Part shown: positions 24,901-33,000 of the stretch, one piece after another | How the letters are laid out: the number at the start of each line of letters is the position of its first letter | How positions within the stretch are numbered: position 1 is the first letter of the stretch | NCBI GenBank assembly: GCA_037951105.1 | Contig: JBAMJV010003253.1 | Span: forward strand, 1 to 64,000 | Direction: 5' to 3' | From: Echinarachnius parma | Taxonomy: Eukaryota; Echinodermata; Echinoidea; Clypeasteroida; Echinarachniidae | DNA length: 64,000 nt | Translations under genes and position numbers: made by a program | Notes under the pieces: model-generated | The model's input: the letters and a program-made list of their open reading frames with translations, nothing else | Told to the model about the DNA's origin: nothing | Databases searched by the model: none

Positions 24901-27882
24901 CGAAGAACACACCATTTGATGTCTTAATATACTATATAAAGATGGTTAGAATTATTTATCTCACAATACACACTTACCCCCTCCGAAAATTTGAATAGAA
25001 AAACAATCAATATGTTTCGCCTAACTTTTAGCTATATACCGTATCCCAACCGTTCTCCCATTACCTCAGATATATACTTTTTGTATCTTGGGTAGATAGA
25101 AAATTCGATTATTTTTGTAATATCGCAATTGTGTTTTAGTTAGTATATCTATAAGATGATACAACTTATTACATTGTCTTTATTTAATATTTATATCACA
25201 TATAACAAGAGCATGTACACTGAAATATTGATACGGTTAAACAGGTTATGATTGCTATAAAGATTTGTTTAACGGCCATTTTTGTTGTTAAAAAGTAAAA
25301 TAACGTAATTGAAAACAATGATGATGCCGTGTTGTGATGTTTTCATATGCTGCCGTTTGATTGTATTAATATTATTGCAGCCTTACATAATGTACACAGA
25401 AATCTCCAAGAATAACTTTGTTTATAATATTCTTGATAAATGTAGCATATAATAAGATTAACCTTATATTTTAGCACTTTACAATAATATACTGTAAGTC
25501 TGTAAGACACAAAACTGGAAACAATACGAGTTAGTCTTAGAAACATTTTAATTAATTTGGAGGGTTTGAATCAAACTAAGTAAGCTGTTGGGATATGCAC
25601 GATTTGCCAATATGTTTCATTAATATTCAACCCTTTAAGAACATGATAAGAGCGCTGTATGAACTGTTTTACAGGAATCTCAAATGATCCTTTATTGCAT
25701 TTATCTAACAGATAATATATTACCACTCATCGTTTGAGCAATCGCCTCAAATGTATGTTTTTCCTCCATTCAGCTTATCATATCTTCGATTTTATGTGCA
25801 CTCTAATGTACACCTTATACAGTGATTCACCCAAATATCATAACAAATATATGCCCTCTCTTTCTCAAATTCGTGTTTTTATATTAGCTATTTCAGGAAC
25901 AGTATATATTTACAGACCATAGGTATACAAGTTGTTTTTCGTACAGTCCAAATACAGTAATTAACTTTGCCTACTACAGGTATCTTGAAATATATGAACA
26001 AAATAATGTTACCTACGAAAACACTATACTATTCGTTTCTGTATTACCCAAATGTATCGTATCCCTAGAAATTCCAGATTAAACATTTTCTTACATAATG
26101 TTAGCAATATCAATGATGTGGATATATCGATCAACATTAGGAATTCAAATAGTCAGGTTTAAATGTCCAAATGTTCACATTGAATATATATTTTGTTTTG
26201 AGGACACCACTTATAGTGTCAGTGTAAATTTTTAAGAAGTATTTTTTACACCCAATTGATTGTAAGCACATTTGTATGATCGTATCTCACTTAGAACTGA
26301 CAAGGGACCCCTATATTTTGTGACAGTCACTGTGAATAAAAGGTTTTTGTTACCTACGTATAAAGTAAATTAAATGTTGCCTACGAATACTTATTTTTCA
26401 CGTACATTGTATATGTGTCATATTTTTGCGCACAAAACTAAATTTGATATTTTTGGAAAGGGTATTTCCCACTCTTTAAAATAGTGGAAAATAATTCTGA
26501 TTCACATATTATTAAAGAAATTATGAAAAGTGATACAACCTCATGTTTTTAAGACAGGAAAATCTCAACACACTAATAAAACATTTGAACTTGAAAATTT
26601 ATAACAGAGTGATGTTTAAAACACAATATGTTAATGTATTCCATGATTAGCATCTAATAGATGAAATAAAAGCAAATGTTTGCATGAAGCAGATTGATTT
26701 GGAGTTCCATAATCACATTTTTAAAGTAATTCATCTGCATTCGTAGGCAACGTTAGGAAATGTACCATTAACTTCTCAAGGCCATTACCTGGCCGTTCAG
26801 AAAGATTAGTGATGGCACTTTTTTCTGGTTATGGTTGACATGTCTACTTAACATGTGCAAAAGGATTAAACAATCAAAGCAGTTTGAAATTTGAACCTAC
26901 AAATCTGGCCGTGTACACTTTTCGTTGGAATCGACCATATATGCCCAAGTAATAATTCAACAAATCCTAGTATTTGTTGGCGTATTTAATGCCACAGGTT
27001 TGTACAACGTTATATATGTTTTCTTTTAATGGAGTATCACCAACGGAGTGGAAAGTGATTTCATACTTCTATTAGTTAGTCCTTTGGGTTACTCTATTCA
27101 CGCCACTAATATCTTGCGATACTAACAAATACAGATTGTAAATGGTGTAAATGAAGATATAAAATCTGTTTCGGGTCGACCAACTGCATTGTATATCTCT
27201 GCTATGGGGGCGGATAATGTTTAGAGTGTATTTATCGCAAGAGAGGCCCCCTACAACCCAGATGTATCGGTTTTAGAGACAATATGAATATCGGTATGCA
27301 TTTTAGCAGTCAACCGTTATTCCTAGCTTCGTCACTTGAACTCGGTGGCGTATGATTAACTACGTGATAGGGGAGGGGCGGTGGCGAGGAAACAATTCAT
27401 ACTTTGTGTGCAAATGTCGACTTATTGTCACAATAATGAACTAAAGGAATCATATACAATGCATCAATTATAAACGCACACATTCAAATTATTAATTGGG
27501 GGTTTATTCCAAAAAGAAATTGGGTTAGCACGTGCTTGCAATTTAATTCGGCACTCAGAGGGTTAAAGCAACCGAGACAGGAAGGGGGAGGGGGTATAAC
27601 CTCTCCCCTGGTGTATAATATGTAGACTATTATGCAATGTAACTCGTGGTGTAGTAAGTAGGTGTATTAGAACATTACAGTGTACAAGACAATTTCTTTA
27701 CAGGAAAACACATTTTAGCCATTATGTTATTCAACACATTTTGAAGTATGGGGGACACAGCACTCATGCATCCATATTAAGAACTCAGAAGTCAAATATG
27801 TTCAAAAGTGCTTACCTGGGTCTACTGCTGACGAGGTACCGACGAACCCAAGCAGAAAGACGAAAGGCACCAAGAACGACAT
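9598..27882 (-). CDS. gene 1: MAM-like single-pass receptor with phosphotyrosine-motif tail
   Basis: Seven exons on the minus strand: 27882-27816, 19722-19624, 17898-17666, 16737-16638, 16206-16075, 12207-12138 and 10381-9598. All junctions are AG/GT and phases run 1,1,0,1,1,2, giving 494 codons plus stop. Domains: signal peptide about 1-19; MAM-like domain about 23-160; Ser/Thr-rich stalk 167-210; transmembrane 212-234; basic stop-transfer RRKKK; cytoplasmic tail 235-494. Tail tyrosine motifs include YLVP (318), YIDT (383), YADL (417) and YVNQ (478, a Grb2-SH2 type YxNx site). The protein should sit in the plasma membrane, bind something outside and recruit SH2 proteins; the ligand is unknown. 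A second copy of the first exon lies at 33055-33121. The MAM assignment is from pattern, not a profile search. Introns carry a LINE and many MITEs. Confidence 0.85.
10382..12137. other. gene 1 intron 6
   Basis: No exon is seen. About 11040-12000 is less AT-rich than its surroundings and carries open frames on both strands (11541-11855 plus, 11348-11614 minus) with no recognisable domain. It reads like an old unidentified repeat. Confidence 0.45.
12138..12207 (-). CDS. gene 1 exon 6: transmembrane segment
   Basis: A 70-nt exon with acceptor CGTATCCGCAG and donor GTATGT, phase 1 in and phase 2 out. It encodes NLTIGLSTAAVCIIIFMIGV and two further isoleucines, a single hydrophobic helix followed directly by basic residues in the next exon. 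Gene 2 has an equivalent exon with the same phases at 42785-42881. Confidence 0.9.
12630..13870 (+). mobile_element. degenerate LINE fragment in gene 1 intron 5
   Basis: The order of visible pieces is WIESYL, SGVPQGSILGPLIF, MSLYADDTAMF, then after a frameshift near 12970 KYLGFIFDSGMTW and LILPHVDYCC. In-frame stops follow. These are reverse-transcriptase and thumb motifs of the CR1/L2-like type. The 3' end is marked by an AAATAAATAGATAAATA-type tail near 13855-13890. It lies antisense to gene 1, between exons 5 and 6, and is inactive. Confidence 0.85.
12731..13260 (+). pseudogene. LINE reverse transcriptase remnant
   Basis: Two overlapping frames (12731-13018 and 12988-13260) encode one broken RT: GVPQGSILGPL and YADDT in the first, the YLGF...TW thumb segment in the second. 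Later sequence has several stops. No endonuclease is present. Confidence 0.8.
13960..14860. mobile_element. long inverted-repeat element
   Basis: The left arm near 13980-14060 (GCAAGTCAGTCTAAATGGG, AAATCTGATTGGTT, TTCTGACTTGC) is matched in inverse by the right arm near 14785-14855. The arms are about 75-80 bp with few mismatches, around a loop of about 730 bp. The loop contains a second, perfect palindrome at 14292-14346. The GATTGGTTGAAA core is shared with family G at 15815. Confidence 0.75.
14292..14346. repeat. perfect palindrome in the loop of the IR element
   Basis: CTACCGTAGTCCAAAGATCT... is followed at once by its exact complement ...AGATCTTTGGACTACGGTAG, with no real spacer between AAAA and TTTT-type centres. 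Arms are about 27 bp. Confidence 0.8.
14861..15810. other. gene 1 intron 5, no exon seen
   Basis: AT-rich with a (TA)n run near 15140. A piece near 15460-15530 reads ACCGCGCTTTTCCCATAAGG then CCCAAAGTGCTTACAATC, a common dispersed-repeat motif in marine deuterostomes. From about 15690 there is a degenerate TGGTCTCGG-type tandem repeat that resumes at 15975-16025 beyond the family G insert. Confidence 0.5.
15815..15968. mobile_element. palindromic MITE family G, copy 1
   Basis: The left arm CGTTGCAGAAAGAGATACAA and right arm TTGTATCTCTTTCTGCAACG are exact complements. The whole 154 bp folds into one hairpin with a few bulges. It splits a TGGTCTCGG...CGAAAATTGT tandem repeat, so it is younger than that repeat. 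Copy 2 is at 37132-37290. Confidence 0.85.
16075..16206 (-). CDS. gene 1 exon 5: Ser/Thr stalk
   Basis: Acceptor CACTGACACCTACAG, donor GTATGT, 132 nt, phase 1-1. It encodes 43 residues dominated by Thr and Ser (STTKLTTTE, SKSTSNTTSS), which suits an O-glycosylated spacer between the MAM-like domain and the membrane. An NTT N-glycosylation sequon is present. It is equivalent in place and phase to the minisatellite-coded stalk of gene 2. Confidence 0.85.
16638..16737 (-). CDS. gene 1 exon 4: MAM-like domain, part 3
   Basis: Acceptor TTTTATTTCAG, donor GTCAGT, 100 nt, phase 0-1. It encodes ISLTAVQD...SIGINNINVYE, the same shape as the closing MAM strand set (FEAVRG...GDIALDDI). Gene 2 has two homologous exons of exactly 100 nt, at 52365 and 46037. 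The donor is followed by a Pro/Thr linker leading into the stalk. Confidence 0.9.
16975..17000. repeat. poly-C tract
   Basis: An uninterrupted run of about 16 C in AT-rich intron sequence, next to a CCGCCGCCGACCTCC-type GC-rich patch. It is one of about fifteen such tracts in the window. Confidence 0.7.
17218..17590. mobile_element. TTAA MITE family C
   Basis: The left end AGGTGCACCTGTAAAGTGTC and right end GACACTTTACAGGCATCCCT are imperfect inverted repeats, flanked by TTAA at 17214-17217 and 17591-17594. Length is 373 bp. A partial copy begins after TTAA at 51142. Confidence 0.8.
17666..17898 (-). CDS. gene 1 exon 3: MAM-like domain, part 2
   Basis: Acceptor TTTTATTCTCATAG, donor GTAACT, 233 nt, phase 1-0. 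It encodes YYYRSFYNQSYSN, CYLPDF, GRMTFSYFANSRGHLEV and WRNEEIYIRC. It resembles the middle of a MAM domain (SP.L...LTFWYHM.G..VGTLNV...W...). NQS is an N-glycosylation sequon. Homologues in gene 2 are at 47557-47789 (also 233 nt) and 54844-55082 (239 nt). The domain is shorter than a classical MAM (about 140 versus about 160-170 residues). Confidence 0.9.
18340..19340. mobile_element. element with TTCAATTTCGTC-type subterminal repeats, copy 1
   Basis: The left part (18355-18480) carries repeated TTTCAATTTCGTC blocks. The right part (19060-19320) carries the complement GACGAAATTGAA several times, ending GGACGGGAAAAGCTATAATAATGAC opposite the left CTTTTCCC-like end. The inside includes a (GT)n run. 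A shorter relative is at 22240-22880. It is non-coding; the TIRs are imperfect and the outer boundaries approximate. Confidence 0.6.
18855..18990. repeat. (GT)n microsatellite
   Basis: A pure (GT) run of about 14 units at about 18903-18930, flanked by interrupted GT and TGTGTATACGC units. It lies inside the TTCAATTTCGTC-type element. Confidence 0.9.
19624..19722 (-). CDS. gene 1 exon 2: MAM-like domain, part 1
   Basis: Acceptor AAGATTTTCAG-like (polypyrimidine then CAG), donor GTGAGA, 99 nt, phase 1-1. It encodes FSCDSSGFLSSNC then RITQETNDQGYW. This is the MAM opening pattern, with two cysteines separated by about ten residues and then xTQxxxDxxxW. The matching exon in gene 2 is at 49308-49388. 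It joins in frame to the signal-peptide exon through a split Asp codon. Confidence 0.88.
19955..20476. mobile_element. MITE family D copy (TTAA left, TTCA right)
   Basis: Ends are AGGGATAGTTGAGTATTGGT and ACCAATACTCAACACTACCT. It has TTAA on the left and TTCA on the right, the latter probably a mutated target copy. It faces the next copy (20626-21168) in opposite orientation 149 bp away. Confidence 0.8.
20626..21168. mobile_element. MITE family D copy, opposite orientation
   Basis: Ends are AGGGATAGTTGAGTGTTGGT and ACCAATACTCAACTATCCCT. The internal sequence is the reverse complement of 19955-20476 with moderate divergence, so the pair could form a giant imperfect hairpin of about 500-bp arms. 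Confidence 0.8.
21315..21388 (-). tRNA. tRNA-like unit, loop triplet AGT (probably SINE or relic)
   Basis: It has an A box TAGCTCAGTCGG and a B box GGTTCGAATCC, so an RNA polymerase III promoter is plausible. The anticodon-loop position reads CTAGTAA, giving AGT. The acceptor stem pairs poorly and GGGATTCCAAC is duplicated at the 3' end, so I doubt a working tRNA. It forms an inverted pair with 22135-22209, and the arms extend beyond both tRNA parts. Confidence 0.5.
21571..22097. mobile_element. MITE family D copy with TTAA target sites (527 bp)
   Basis: Flanked by TTAA at 21567-21570 and 22098-22101. The other arm of the surrounding inverted repeat preserves the empty site (GAAGAATTAAGGGGTTTC read on the minus strand around 21411-21427). 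The boundaries and the target duplication are therefore fixed by comparison within the window. Confidence 0.88.
22135..22209 (+). tRNA. tRNA-like unit, loop triplet AGC (probably SINE or relic)
   Basis: A box TAGCTCAGTCGG and B box GGTTCGAATCC are intact. The loop reads CTAGCAA, giving AGC. The D and T arms fold; the acceptor stem is weak at its outer pairs. Its 5' flank (GACGAGCGAGCGCCGTCATA) and 3' flank (TTTGCTCTTTTTCAATCAC) match those of the minus-strand unit, so both are copies of a longer element. Confidence 0.5.
22240..22880. mobile_element. element with TTCAATTTCGTC-type subterminal repeats, copy 2
   Basis: TTCAATTTTGTAACTTCAAT and TTCGTC blocks lie at the left (22270-22450). The right part (22740-22860) has AAATTGAAG and GGAACGAAATTGAAGG blocks and ends near CACCTATAATAATAA, like copy 1. 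It lies directly beside the tRNA-like unit. Confidence 0.55.
23218..26939. mobile_element. 3.7-kb TIR element with dispersed CCTACGAATAC motifs
   Basis: Terminal inverted repeats start TATGGTCGATTCCAACGAAA and match perfectly over 32 bp at both ends, with TA on each side. The interior has no long ORF. It carries about ten copies, in both orientations, of a G(T)T(A/G)CCTACGAATAC motif (for example near 23600, 23790, 23970, 24365, 26010, 26350, 26375 and 26745). It looks like a non-autonomous DNA transposon. The tandem duplication starts inside it at 24810. Confidence 0.75.
27816..27882 (-). CDS. gene 1 exon 1: start codon and signal peptide (copy 1)
   Basis: ATG at 27882-27880 in context ATCAACATGT (A at -3), donor GTAAGC after ...DPG, 67 nt, phase 1 out. 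It encodes MSFLVPFVFLLGFVGTSSA then VDP, a typical signal peptide with likely cleavage after TSSA. The final G joins AT of exon 2 to make Asp. Confidence 0.9.
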
Positions 27883-27913
27883 GTTGATCATGCTGAAGAA
27901 CTCCACACTCATA

Positions 27914-27921
27914 GATATAAA
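27914..27921 (-). promoter_or_regulatory. possible TATA box for gene 1 (copy 1)
   Basis: On the minus strand GTTTATATC lies about 35-40 nt upstream of the ATG and about 25 nt before TTCTTCAGC. A TATA-type start with a very short 5' leader is possible. It is identical in copy 2 near 33153. Confidence 0.3.
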
Positions 27922-27999
27922 CGCAAGGATTTGTTGATATCGTAATAATTAATTTATCTGTCGAGTTAACAACCGGATTTTCCGTTTTGTATGGAATTA

Positions 28000-29990
28000 T
28001 TAATGAGGATGTAGTTTTCTTCACCACACACACACACACGCTAAAAGAGTTGGAAGGCTGATATAATATTGTATTATCCCGAAATATGACCGTGAGAGAA
28101 TAACCGACGGCCCGGCCGTGCAGCCATAATAATAATAATACGATTTATTATGAACTAAAATTCAGGTATTGAGTGAGATTCCTCTGTAATACTTGATACT
28201 TGATACCTGAAGAAAATATCTCCTTAAAAGCGCCATTCGGTGCTGTCCTGCAGGGGAAGTGCAGTGCTAGTGAAGTGCGTGGATGTGATGTTGTATTTAC
28301 AGGTGCTTGGTTCTACTGTGCAGGTACATTTTCTGTTGGTTGTGTTTAAAGTCTGCGGGACATCGTTTAATGTACGTGGGACATCGATGAGGTAGTCGAG
28401 AGCCAACATTCTTATCCCCCCAGCATGTATAGTGCAATGTAATATTGTTTCGTTTATTTAAATTATGAAGCCAAGCATATCGACTGCAGTGGCTGGGTGT
28501 ACTTTAGACTTCGTGATCATAATAATAATTTCCCTCTTTACAAACATGACACAATACACACATTCCTCACACTTACTCACACATACTCATACACCCATAC
28601 GCATACGCTCAAAAAAACACACACACACACACACACATGGATATATTGGCATTGTACAATTACTTCTTTTTTCTTTTTTGTAATGTCATTATCTTGTGTA
28701 ATTACTATTATTCTGTAAAAGCGCTTAGAAACCCTACATTAAGCGCTTTATAAATGCAATAAATGCATTATATAAGTAGGCCTATGAAGTTCTGAGTGAA
28801 TTACTATTTTGTTATAAAAGGGATCAGGTTCAAGTTATTCCAACACTAATTGGATATAGTATAGTGGTTGTAGCAACACTGTGTATTCATATTTGCATTT
28901 GTGGAACACACACCAATGTTTATATTCGTGTATGACTGTATGACATTGTTGTTTTTTCATGGGCATTATTACCATGCCAGTTTGCGGTTTTGGTCTATTG
29001 TATACGACTGCCAATTTTGTTTTTGTATTCCTCTTCCCCTTTCGTTCTTCTTTCAATTCAGTTTAAATGTGCACGATACAATTGAACTATAGACTTGAAC
29101 CAAATTATCGAGTATCGTAAAGGGATCTTATAACATTGCCCAAATCCACAAATCTTAATTAGAACTGTAGTGGTTCTCTCATAACTTGTTGTATTCGTAT
29201 TACCAATAGAGCATGGAACAGAGATATGAACGCTCGAACTCAAATTGCGGAAATGTTTGCAACAATCTTTTTGCAAATCAAACATAATGATAATTTCTCA
29301 ATCAGTCAATACAACACAAAAGATCTTCCTAACAACATAGAGAAACATAATTGCACCCCTCGAAAGCATTAAGACACATTTCATCTTCCAAATACAATTA
29401 TAATACACCATTGTCATTCACGCATGACCGACTTTAACATCATTCAGAACACTTTATTCTCCCAACAAAAGGAGGGTACACTGTTGACCATATAAATGCA
29501 TTTTGTGACATTTTACTTTTGACTTTGCCCCATATTCGAGTGTCATGCACATTCCATGATAAACAAATCATAGCAAATGTCATATCAATCTAAAGAGGAG
29601 AATACAAGCTTTCCAATGACACCACATTCATAAACGGTAATTAAGTAATAAGAGAGATATGAATGCTCAAACTTGGATTGCGGAACTTTTTGTGAGGAGT
29701 ATATAATTGAGAAACACTCGAATGAGTTAAGTTCGGATTTGCAAAAAGTGATTATAATAACAAAGCACACCTCTCTTGGAAATATGTTTAAACCAAAAAT
29801 AATCGAGTATCGTAAAGGGATCTTTTAACATTGCCCAAATCCACAAATCTTAATTAGAACTGTAGTGGTTCTCTCATAACTTGTTGTATTCGTATTACCA
29901 ATAGAGCATGGAACAGGTTTCGGTTGTTCGAATCTCCTTTTCATTACAAAGATATTTACTATTGAAGTGATCGGACTTTTAATTGTCCAC
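28000..29990. other. gene 1 upstream region inside the duplication
   Basis: No other exon is seen. It holds a (CA)n run near 28617-28637, an AGCGCTTAGAAACCCTACAT / AAGCGCTTTATAAATGC hairpin-like repeat near 28720, and two direct family E pieces of about 125 bp (29097-29222 and 29792-29915) that are nearly identical to each other. Confidence 0.5.
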
Positions 29991-30049
29991 TGGAAAGTGT
30001 AAATATATTGCGTACTAAGTCAGTGCAATGGGTGCAATGGTGCAATGGG

Positions 30050-33000
30050 ATAAGCCGACGTAATCGATTATTTTCATTTGTATCCCAATCACACGAGAGA
30101 TTGAATCAGATATGGCTCTTTATAAAGTAGGTAGAATACCGAAGAACACACCATTTGATGTCTTAATATACTATATAAAGATGGTTAGAATTATTTATCT
30201 CACAATACACACTTACCCCCTCCGAAAATTTGAATAGAAAAACAATCAATATGTTTCGCCTAACTTTTAGCTATATACCGTATCCCAACCGTTCTCCCAT
30301 TACCTCAGATATATACTTTTTGTATCTTGGGTAGATAGAAAATTCGATTATTTTTGTAATATCGCAATTGTGTTTTAGTTAGTATATCTATAAGATGATA
30401 CAACTTATTACATTGTCTTTATTTAATATTTATATCACATATAACAAGAGCATGTACACTGAAATATTGATACGGTTAAACAGGTTATGATTGCTATAAA
30501 GATTTGTTTAACGGCCATTTTTGTTGTTAAAAAGTAAAATAACGTAATTGAAAACAATGATGATGCCGTGTTGTGATGTTTTCATATGCTGCCGTTTGAT
30601 TGTATTAATATTATTGCAGCCTTACATAATGTACACAGAAATCTCCAAGAATAACTTTGTTTATAATATTCTTGATAAATGTAGCATATAATAAGATTAA
30701 CCTTATATTTTAGCACTTTACAATAATATACTGTAAGTCTGTAAGACACAAAACTGGAAACAATACGAGTTAGTCTTAGAAACATTTTAATTAATTTGGA
30801 GGGTTTGAATCAAACTAAGTAAGCTGTTGGGATATGCACGATTTGCCAATATGTTTCATTAATATTCAACCCTTTAAGAACATGATAAGAGCGCTGTATG
30901 AACTGTTTTACAGGAATCTCAAATGATCCTTTATTGCATTTATCTAACAGATAATATATTACCACTCATCGTTTGAGCAATCGCCTCAAATGTATGTTTT
31001 TCCTCCATTCAGCTTATCATATCTTCGATTTTATGTGCACTCTAATGTACACCTTATACAGTGATTCACCCAAATATCATAACAAATATATGCCCTCTCT
31101 TTCTCAAATTCGTGTTTTTATATTAGCTATTTCAGGAACAGTATATATTTACAGACCATAGGTATACAAGTTGTTTTTCGTACAGTCCAAATACAGTAAT
31201 TAACTTTGCCTACTACAGGTATCTTGAAATATATGAACAAAATAATGTTACCTACGAAAACACTATACTATTCGTTTCTGTATTACCCAAATGTATCGTA
31301 TCCCTAGAAATTCCAGATTAAACATTTTCTTACATAATGTTAGCAATATCAATGATGTGGATATATCGATCAACATTAGGAATTCAAATAGTCAGGTTTA
31401 AATGTCCAAATGTTCACATTGAATATATATTTTGTTTTGAGGACACCACTTATAGTGTCAGTGTAAATTTTTAAGAAGTATTTTTTACACCCAATTGATT
31501 GTAAGCACATTTGTATGATCGTATCTCACTTAGAACTGACAAGGGACCCCTATATTTTGTGACAGTCACTGTGAATAAAAGGTTTTTGTTACCTACGTAT
31601 AAAGTAAATTAAATGTTGCCTACGAATACTTATTTTTCACGTACATTGTATATGTGTCATATTTTTGCGCACAAAACTAAATTTGATATTTTTGGAAAGG
31701 GTATTTCCCACTCTTTAAAATAGTGGAAAATAATTCTGATTCACATATTATTAAAGAAATTATGAAAAGTGATACAACCTCATGTTTTTAAGACAGGAAA
31801 ATCTCAACACACTAATAAAACATTTGAACTTGAAAATTTATAACAGAGTGATGTTTAAAACACAATATGTTAATGTATTCCATGATTAGCATCTAATAGA
31901 TGAAATAAAAGCAAATGTTTGCATGAAGCAGATTGATTTGGAGTTCCATAATCACATTTTTAAAGTAATTCATCTGCATTCGTAGGCAACGTTAGGAAAT
32001 GTACCATTAACTTCTCAAGGCCATTACCTGGCCGTTCAGAAAGATTAGTGATGGCACTTTTTTCTGGTTATGGTTGACATGTCTACTTAACATGTGCAAA
32101 AGGATTAAACAATCAAAGCAGTTTGAAATTTGAACCTACAAATCTGGCCGTGTACACTTTTCGTTGGAATCGACCATATATGCCCAAGTAATAATTCAAC
32201 AAATCCTAGTATTTGTTGGCGTATTTAATGCCACAGGTTTGTACAACGTTATATATGTTTTCTTTTAATGGAGTATCACCAACGGAGTGGAAAGTGATTT
32301 CATACTTCTATTAGTTAGTCCTTTGGGTTACTCTATTCACGCCACTAATATCTTGCGATACTAACAAATACAGATTGTAAATGGTGTAAATGAAGATATA
32401 AAATCTGTTTCGGGTCGACCAACTGCATTGTATATCTCTGCTATGGGGGCGGATAATGTTTAGAGTGTATTTATCGCAAGAGAGGCCCCCTACAACCCAG
32501 ATGTATCGGTTTTAGAGACAATATGAATATCGGTATGCATTTTAGCAGTCAACCGTTATTCCTAGCTTCGTCACTTGAACTCGGTGGCGTATGATTAACT
32601 ACGTGATAGGGGAGGGGCGGTGGCGAGGAAACAATTCATACTTTGTGTGCAAATGTCGACTTATTGTCACAATAATGAACTAAAGGAATCATATACAATG
32701 CATCAATTATAAACGCACACATTCAAATTATTAATTGGGGGTTTATTCCAAAAAGAAATTGGGTTAGCACGTGCTTGCAATTTAATTCGGCACTCAGAGG
32801 GTTAAAGCAACCGAGACAGGAAGGGGGAGGGGGTATAACCTCTCCCCTGGTGTATAATATGTAGACTATTATGCAATGTAACTCGTGGTGTAGTAAGTAG
32901 GTGTATTAGAACATTACAGTGTACAAGACAATTTCTTTACAGGAAAACACATTTTAGCCATTATGTTATTCAACACATTTTGAAGTATGGGGGACACAGC

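Larger units (their letters stand above)
24810..30033. repeat. 5.2-kb tandem duplication, copy 1
   Basis: It is matched by copy 2 at a constant offset of 5239. Three differences were noticed: 28171 G/T, 28207 C/T and 29974 G/A. It contains the right part of the 3.7-kb TIR element, the gene 1 signal-peptide exon, its upstream region and family E pieces. Between the copies lies GCAATGGTGCAATGG, extra repeats of the last GTGCAATGG. Confidence 0.97.
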
